From Ulva prolifera (taxonomy: Eukaryota > Chlorophyta > Ulvophyceae > Ulvales > Ulvaceae): DNA of 64,000 nt. Shown here in pieces: positions 57,154 through 64,000 of this stretch. The stretch lies in the NCBI GenBank assembly GCA_023078555.1, contig CM041199.1, forward strand, positions 8,127,315 through 8,191,314, read 5' to 3'. Every line of letters starts with the position of its first letter. The stretch's first letter is position 1. A model generated the notes under the pieces. That model was not told the origin of the DNA. It was given only the letters and a program-made list of their open reading frames with translations, and searched no databases. The position numbers were made by a program, and so were the translations under genes.

Positions 57154-58910
57154 GCGGGGCGTGTATGCTACATGCTTTAGAGGCGGCTCTGATGGAGGGG
57201 GGTGTTGGGGGGCTGCTGTATATGTGTCTTTAATGTTAATATATTAATCTGTGCTGCAACAATTCTGGCCCCTCTGGAAGAAGAGATTTGCCTTGGGAGT
57301 GGCCTCGTGCGAGGCAGATCTGATGTTTGAGACGTGTCCTGCTGATTCGTTCAGGCGAACGTGTGTTTGTGTACTTGCTTGCTGGTGCACGGAGGGAGGC
57401 TGCGGGAGAGCGGGGTGCTAGCAGTCATGCGTGTCTGCAGTGAAGACTTGAGCGCTCCACCATACAAAAGAACGTCATACGCGGTGACTGTATGCTTTGT
57501 CACGCAGGACTGGCACCCCGGCACATGGTCTACAGGCCGGCGTCATATGTCACCACGGATTCGAATCTGGCACTGCTGCACGGCTCGGCTGCCGTGCGGC
57601 AGTCACCACCGCCGCCGGGGGATCTGTGCTTGTAGAGCCTGACCTGTCATTGCTCGACCCTCTCGAAGCATCTGTGTTCCGATACAAGTATCATACAACG
57701 GGAGTTGTGTGCTGAGTGGTGACCGTTGTCGGTTAGCACCGTGGTTACTTTGGCATAATAAAAGATCCTGCACGCTGTCAGACTTTAGGCAGTTTGTAAA
57801 CACACAAGACGATCTGGACGTCTTCAGTGCTTCCCCATGCGACCTCCCAGATGCAATATCGCAAGTGTGTGCGGCCATGCACCCTCCTGCATGCAAGCGT
57901 TCCGGGCGGCAACTTGTGACGCGGCCGCTGTGGCATCGCGGGAGCATCACTTCGAGCAGGTAGGTAGCTGACCGGGTGCACAGCAGGTAGCTGACCGGGT
58001 GCACAGCAGGCACCGCATGTTGCCCGGATGACACAACAGGTTACAGGCACCTCATAAGCGCTCGCTTGGCTTGATTTTGCCGGCTCAGATAGTGTTTCAG
58101 ATACACATGAACCCGCGACGGTCACACGACACACCACACAATCCCTCATCCCCCATTCCCCCACCCTGCGCGCTACTGTATTCACGCTGCCCCAGCGGTG
58201 CCACAGCACACAGCACGCAGCATGCCTCGATCCCAGCGCATCACCTCTGGCACTGTCAAAATTGATGCGCGCGGCACTTCAGCACATGCTGTGCATGCTG
58301 CGTGCACGCAGCACGCAGCATGCACCCTCAACGCTGCTCATCCCAACAAAGCGATACACAATCACGTGCATGCATGCGTGTTCCGCCCGTGGCGGCGGGG
58401 GGGGACGCGGCCCCCACGGCAGAGGAGCCTTGCGCCGCGCAATCGGCGCGCACGTGTGGCGGCGATGCCATACAATGAAGTCTCTCATGCATGGTTGCTC
58501 ATTCTGCTCTGGCAGAGTTGCCTGAAACCCCCAGTGTTGCCCACGGGGCAGCGGCAAATCGTACCCGAGACGCCTCCGGGCACACCCTGAACCGGGTCCG
58601 CCGCCGCCCCTCAAACGGTCCTCCATTCTGCGCGCCCACCCCAGCGCGCCACACTCACAGCACGTCATGCGGCGGATACTCTAAAATGGTCGATCATACT
58701 CATAAATCACCAGCCGGCAGGTCGGCCAGGTCTGCGGTGCATACGCAGCCCACAGCCACGTACAGCGTGCCGGCATAACAGCTCCATCTCACCCGGTGCA
58801 TTCAATCACAGGCCGGCCTCTCACAAATCAATCCACGGGCCGCACGGCGGCCACGCAGCATGACGCACCCGCCGCGCGCGCCGACAAACTCGCGCCCCAG
58901 CACACCCCCG
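57154..58910. other. Convergent intergenic region
   Basis: The beta-helix gene (plus) and the coiled-coil gene (minus) both end here. It contains a 25-bp direct repeat (GGTAGCTGACCGGGTGCACA, 57960-58010) and alternating CAGCA/GCATGC-rich sequence near 58200-58330. No gene is supported. Confidence 0.45.
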
Positions 58911-61900
58911 TCACCGCGCCACCGGCGCTTTGTTGTTCTGCGCCGCACCCACAGCCGCCGCCACGACCCCCCCGGCGTCCTCCGACGAGGACCCCTCGCC
59001 GTCAATCGCGGCCGCCGCAGACGCGGTCAGCCGCAGCGCCTCGGCCTCCGTCTCGGCATGCACCACGGCCTCGACCTGGCCCTGGATGCGGTCGAGGGCG
59101 GTGGTGAGGGTGGCTAGGGTGGCCTCAGACTGCTCGCGCTGCCGCTGCGCGTCGGCCTTGGCGGCCGCGAGCGCGGCGCGCGTGTCAGAGAGGTCCCCGG
59201 ACAGCGAATCGACGTCGCGGCGGATCATGGTGTTCTCTTCGCGCAGGAACGTGTTTTCCATCTCGGTCGCCTGCAGCTTGCTGTCCAGGCGCGAGATCTC
59301 CCTCTGCACAGCGGGCTGATTCATTACAGCATACAGATACGGGCTTGGGCGATACAGATACGAGCTTGGGCGATTGCACCACTGAGGACTGAAGACGGCC
59401 TCAATGCGTTGCGCGACCAAAAGCAGGTGCGCCGCTAGGTCGAAAAGATCCACGGGTAAGCAGAGCAACGTTCGCAAAGGCGTGATGCGGGCGGGAACCG
59501 CGGCATGCATGACAGCCGTGTAGGTGCTCCTGCGATGGTAAAATCAGGCCGGGATGACAGCAGAGGCGGGTGGCCGCAGCATGCACGTGGGGCTTGCCTG
59601 CTTGCAACATGTGCATGCACGCATGGCAGCGCCGCAGGTGTGTGCAGGCGATGGCTGCATGCATGCATGCATGCATGCATGCACGTATGCATTATCACAG
59701 AAACATATATCGATTTGGACATTAACGACATGCACAGAAAACACTCAGTACATGCATGCGTGTGGCGGACCTTCATGCGCATGACCGCCGACTGCTCCGC
59801 CTCGACCGAGTCCTGGGCCTCGAGGTAGCGCTTCTTGACCTGCCCGGCGTCCGCCAGGAGCTTCTCGTTCGCCGCGTCGGCCTCCGAGAGCTTCGCCTCG
59901 GCCGCCGTGAGCTCGCTGCGCATTGCCGCGAGCGACTCGGCCGCCTCCGCGGCCGCCGCCGCCGCCGCCGCCTGCTCTGCGGCAAGCTCCGCGCGCGTCC
60001 GCTCGAGTTCCGTGTCACGCAGCGCGCGCGCCTCCTGCTCAGCCGCGAGGTTCGCCTGCACGCGAGGGGGGGCTCAGCACAGCACGCGCAGCACGGCATG
60101 CACCAGACTGCTGTGTCTCGTGTGCTGGACTGCTTGCGTGGGAATGCCATGGCAGCGTGAGCCTGGCTCTCACGTCTCATGCGGATTTGTACAGCTTTCG
60201 CAGCGATTAGGGTCGGGACAGCCTCAGCGATGGGTCTACATACCAGCAGCCCTCCCAGCGTGGCGCCTGGCCACTCCCATCCAAGAGGAGACGAACCAGG
60301 CAAAGCGCCAGCAGACTTACATGCATGCGGCACAGCACACGTACCTCGGTGGATTCGAGCTTGCCCTGGAGGTCGTCGCCACGGAGGGTCGCGGCCTGCA
60401 GCTGCGCGTCGAGCTGCGCGGACAGCTCCTCCTCGGCGGCGAGCACCTTTTCGAGCTTCGCGCGCCGGGCGGCCTCCTCTTCGAGGTCTTCGCTCAGCTG
60501 CGCCCTGCTCTCGTTCGCGGCCTTCAGCCCCGCCTGCAGCCACACGGCAGTCGGGTGCAGCTATGACCTCGCCCCGCTTCCAGCGTTACTTGGTACACAT
60601 ACATAGCATACTTTCCAACAGCGCTGAAAGGACTTCTATTTGCTCTTTTTCTGATGTGTGTGTGCTGGTGTGAGACCGCGGCACTTCACAGGGGTCACAT
60701 GCATGATGCCAAGGCACCCTGGAGAAGAGGTAATGAGTCATGTCATCAACACAGAGCCTCGTGGGACGTCTGGGATCAGCACGGCCATTCTGGATGGTTC
60801 AATCAGGGAACATGTACTTGCATGGCAGCACCGACGGGACACCTGTCCCCACTGCACTGCAGTACCAAACAGGTTCCTTTCTTTGACAAAGATACAACAT
60901 GCAGACACCAGCACAGCTTTTGTTATTCGCCACGTTCGACTATTCATTGCTCAAGATACAACATGTACAAAAACAAACCTAAAATTGAATGAAATCGAGG
61001 GAGGCGCACCTGCAGCTTTGCCGCGGCGGTGGTCGTCGCCTCGAGGTCGCTCTCGAGCGCCGCGGAGCGCCGCGTCTCGGCGGCGAGGCCGCTCTCGAGG
61101 CCGGCGGCGCGGCCCTCCTCGGCCTTCAGGTCCGCCTGTAGCCGCGCCGCCTTGGCCTCCTCCGACTCGAGCGACGCCGCGAGCTGCTTGCTGTGCTGCT
61201 CCTCCTTCGCCAGGTCAGCCTGCGCATTGTGTGTCTTGCTCAACAGCGCACGGCCGTGTCAGCGCTTGCGCGCACACGGCGCACGCGGCGGCGGCCCATG
61301 CACGCCGTGGCGCTGTTGATCAGGTGCCTGCGCAGATCCCAAGTGCACACCCGGGGGCCGCTTGGCCAGGACCACCGGGAATACACCGTACTTCATCACA
61401 AGGGCCGTCAGAGTGACCAGCGTGACATGGGGTCTAGTTCAGATTGTTTTATCTTTATTGGGTCAGTCACCCCGAAAAAATATGATTTAATATACCTAGC
61501 TGAGTACCTTTAAAACGCAGCGTTTCGCATTACATGTCGAGGATTTTGATGAAGTACGGCACACAGGGATCTTGGTACAATTGTGGGGGGGTATGGAGTC
61601 GTGTCATACCTGCAGGTTCGCTCCGCGCTGCTCCGAGGCGCCGAGCGCCTCCTTCACCTTCTCCCGCTGCGCCTCCACGCGCTCCTTCTGCTCCCGCAGC
61701 TCGGTCCGCTCCTGCTCCACCTGCACGCCCCCAACACCCGCATTGCCAGCCGTACACTCATCTGTGCCTCCCGATCTGCCGGCTTGAAACCAGAATGCAT
61801 TTCGTCGTTGTTGCGGTGCTCAATATGGCACTGTGTTCTCGCAACCGCCTGTTCAGCGGTGTTTGAATGAATAGAATGAGTAGCGAGGCTGTTGAGAGCT

Positions 61901-64000
61901 GCCTTTAAGTGACAAATCGAACGCCCCTGGTTTGAGGAGACATCGGGGCTACAAACCCCTGAGGCTTAGACCTCACAAGCCAGAACTTGTTCCGTGTTGT
62001 CGTCATGGACGGTCAGATCCAGGCTGGCAGGGCTGCACACCATGACCCTCGGAGCTGGACAGCACCAGAGCTCCAGGCATTGAGAGGTTGTGAAGCGCAT
62101 GCGAACATGCGTGGCGCGGCGCAGTGTGCTGCGTGTGCTGAATTGCGGCGGCCGGACGGTGGGCGCATGCATGACTGAATCGCCCAACCCAGAGCACCGC
62201 TGAAATGAGACATGATGAAGCCACGGTGAGGCTGGGAGATCGGCAACATCGGCGAGGAACATGCGCGGCGTTCGGCAGCGCCACGGGGGATTACAAAGGG
62301 CATGCTATGCTCGCTTAACGCAGCCTCCTGGTGAGGCTGTATGCCAGCACAAAATGCTGCTTATGCCGGCATCTGTCTGCCAACAGGACCGGCGAATCGT
62401 ATTGTCACATCACTCACGCATCGTGTGTTACGAGGAGAAGGTCAGAGAGGCGGGAGATACGGGATCCGGGCGTACGGCATGCATTGTGCAACATTGACAG
62501 TGCCAAGAGGCGCCAGCAGGCGTACCTTTTCACGGCGAGCCTTCTCCTTCCCTCGCAGGCTGTCCGCCCACTTCACCTCCACCTGCACAAGCCGCACACG
62601 CACGATCGTGACCATGAAAGCGACCGCCACCCGCACCCACGCTTTCACGTGGTATCTGGCATGAACGACCCCAACAGGGCCCGTGTGCGCCGCACGCCGC
62701 TGCGGCACAGCCACCCACCAGTGTGTGAAGTGAAACAACACGTCCAGGTACAGGGGGCGGACCTGGAGGGCTTCGTTCAGGCGCTGCCGGTCGGCGAGCT
62801 CCGCGGCCGTCTCGGCGCCGGCGCGCTCCGCGGCGGCGACGCGCGACCGCTCCGCCTTCACGGCCTGCGCGGCGGCACGCCGCTCGTCTTCGAGCTGCCC
62901 CTGCAGGGCCGCCTCAGCCCGCGCGCGCTCCGCCACCTCACCCTGTGTCTCCGCCACCTGCTCCTGCAGCTTCGCCGCCTCCTGCAGGGCCGCAGTGCTC
63001 TCAGCCACACCGCATGCGCACGCGCCCGTCTAACGAACCCTGACTCTCTGGAATTTTCTGTGCAGAATGTCAATGCATGGGCTGCGAGGTGGAGGCTGGG
63101 GCTGACATCCGGGCGGACACAGCACTCACGGAAACAGCGGCTTTACCCCCGTCACGCGTGCCGGACAGCGCCGAACACCTGATGGGCGGCGGGGTTGCAG
63201 CGACTCGACAATGCCACACCGATCAGCATGAGCGCATGGCGGTGCTCGACACAGAGGCAGCCAAAGGAGGCACGTCACTCCATGCTGCTTTGCAGCACGT
63301 AACAAGATCACTACCACCCGCGGTGACTGCGGATGCGTCGGGTACCGGGCGTGTGCGTGTATTCCACGGCTGCCGCCCGGGACCGAGTTGCACGTGTACT
63401 GCGGGATGTGTGGCAACGTGTGCTCCCTGGGTGCTCTGCAGAATTGTGCATGAGGTTGGGCAGTGCTGAGCCTTGGCAGCTGCTGGCCATGCTGGTGAGA
63501 TGCAAGGGGGATGCAGACAGGGCTGCGAGGCCTCGTGGCATGGAGAGTGGCCTCTGTAGGCGCGATAGAGGAGACGGCAACGGGGCGAGAGTGTGAGGCA
63601 GCCAGGGCTGCGATGATAAAAGCAGCACCTGCTGCTTCGTCACAACGGCACTCTTCAGCTGCTCCTCGGTGCGCTTGGCGCCCTGCTTGTTCTGGTACAG
63701 CAGCCCCCCGAGGACGCCGGCTGCGAGGATGCCGATGACATTGACAGCGCCGAGAGGATCGCCGCCCTGTGCTGGAGCTGCTGGGGCTTGCGTGGACTGA
63801 GGTGGCGCTGCAGTGCTGGATGTAGCTGCTGCCTGACTTGGGGGCTCAAGTGGCTCTGGTGTTGAGACTGAGGCGGGCACTTGTGCCTCGGCGGGACGAG
63901 GAGCTGGCGCAGGAGCTGCTGGGAAGACAGAAGGTAGAGTAGGAGCTGGAGCAGGAGCAGGTGCCTGGGGTGGAGGAGTGGCTGGAGTGAGCGACCGGCT
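58911..64000 (-). CDS. Long coiled-coil protein with one membrane span, MFP1-like (5' end outside window)
   Basis: Nine minus-strand exons are visible: 64000-63629 (continuing beyond the window), 62981-62763, 62582-62526, 61720-61610, 61219-61010, 60533-60345, 60055-59771, 59303-58911, giving 519 residues to the stop; the count is eight internal or terminal exons plus the open first one if it is split outside. The visible N-terminal part is Pro/Ala-rich, then comes a probable span (AVNVIGILAAGVLGGLLYQN) and a continuous heptad coiled coil of Glu, Ala, Lys, Arg and Leu (for example LAASLESEEAKAARLQADLK, ENTFLREENTMIRRDV), ending in a disordered tail. This order recalls MFP1, a thylakoid-anchored, DNA-binding filament-like protein of plants; a Golgi or other tethering protein is an alternative. 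All visible introns are phase 0, and every internal exon is a multiple of three. Confidence 0.7.
59657..59683. repeat. (ATGC)n microsatellite
   Basis: About six uninterrupted ATGC units in an intron of the coiled-coil gene. Confidence 0.95.
61419..61542. repeat. Dispersed AT-rich repeat, copy 2
   Basis: Partner of 5085-5223, lying in an intron of the coiled-coil gene, on the strand antisense to it. It reads CAGCGTGACATGGGGTCTAG at the left and ends near TTACATGTCGAGG. Slightly shorter than copy 1. Confidence 0.75.

Overview
This window reads as nuclear DNA of a GC-rich green microalga (Chlorophyta). Its genes are cut into many short exons. Donors are mostly GTGCG, GTCCG or GTACG, and acceptors mostly end in TGCAG. 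The gene set fits an alga: an NPF/POT transporter, a plant-type polyamine-permease fragment, an MFP1-like coiled-coil protein and a condensin II subunit. The species is inferred, not read. No tRNA, rRNA, CRISPR array or intact mobile element was found.

Layout. Positions 1-15 kb are gene-poor and mostly minus strand: a 5' fragment of an amino-acid/polyamine permease (738-1211), a small MORN-repeat gene (+, 2137-2703), the C-terminal part of a uL18-like organellar ribosomal protein (+, 7169-7425), a membrane ORF with 11-residue repeats (minus, 8490-8972), an unrecognised multi-span membrane protein (minus, 10177-10944) and PAM16, a subunit of the mitochondrial import motor (minus, 13546-15313). 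From 16 to 57 kb seven genes lie on the plus strand: a POT/NPF transporter (15990-21305), aminopeptidase P (23182-28200), dolichyl-diphosphatase (28374-29638), two tandem paralogues of an unrecognised two-span membrane protein (31301-33465 and 36254-37534), condensin II CAP-D3 (40017-51593) and a right-handed beta-helix protein (53282-57153). The right edge holds the 3' part of a minus-strand coiled-coil gene (58911 to beyond 64000).

Exon models were built by hand from splice sites, reading frame and family homology known to me. Aminopeptidase P, PAM16, dolichyl-diphosphatase, the paralogue pair and the POT transporter each close into an uninterrupted frame. CAP-D3 closes too, with two weak junctions. 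The genes do not form a pathway; they serve transport, N-glycosylation, mitochondrial import, peptide turnover and chromosome condensation.

Points to look at: an abrupt change in third-position GC inside several genes, at introns; convincing GC-AG introns in the transporter; long poly-C tracts in introns; the tandem two-span family with a CCC motif; a short motif recurring in three CAP-D3 introns; an 82-bp duplication of the PAM16 acceptor; a matched pair of 92-bp MITE-like elements; and two adjacent near-perfect palindromes near 4.8 kb.
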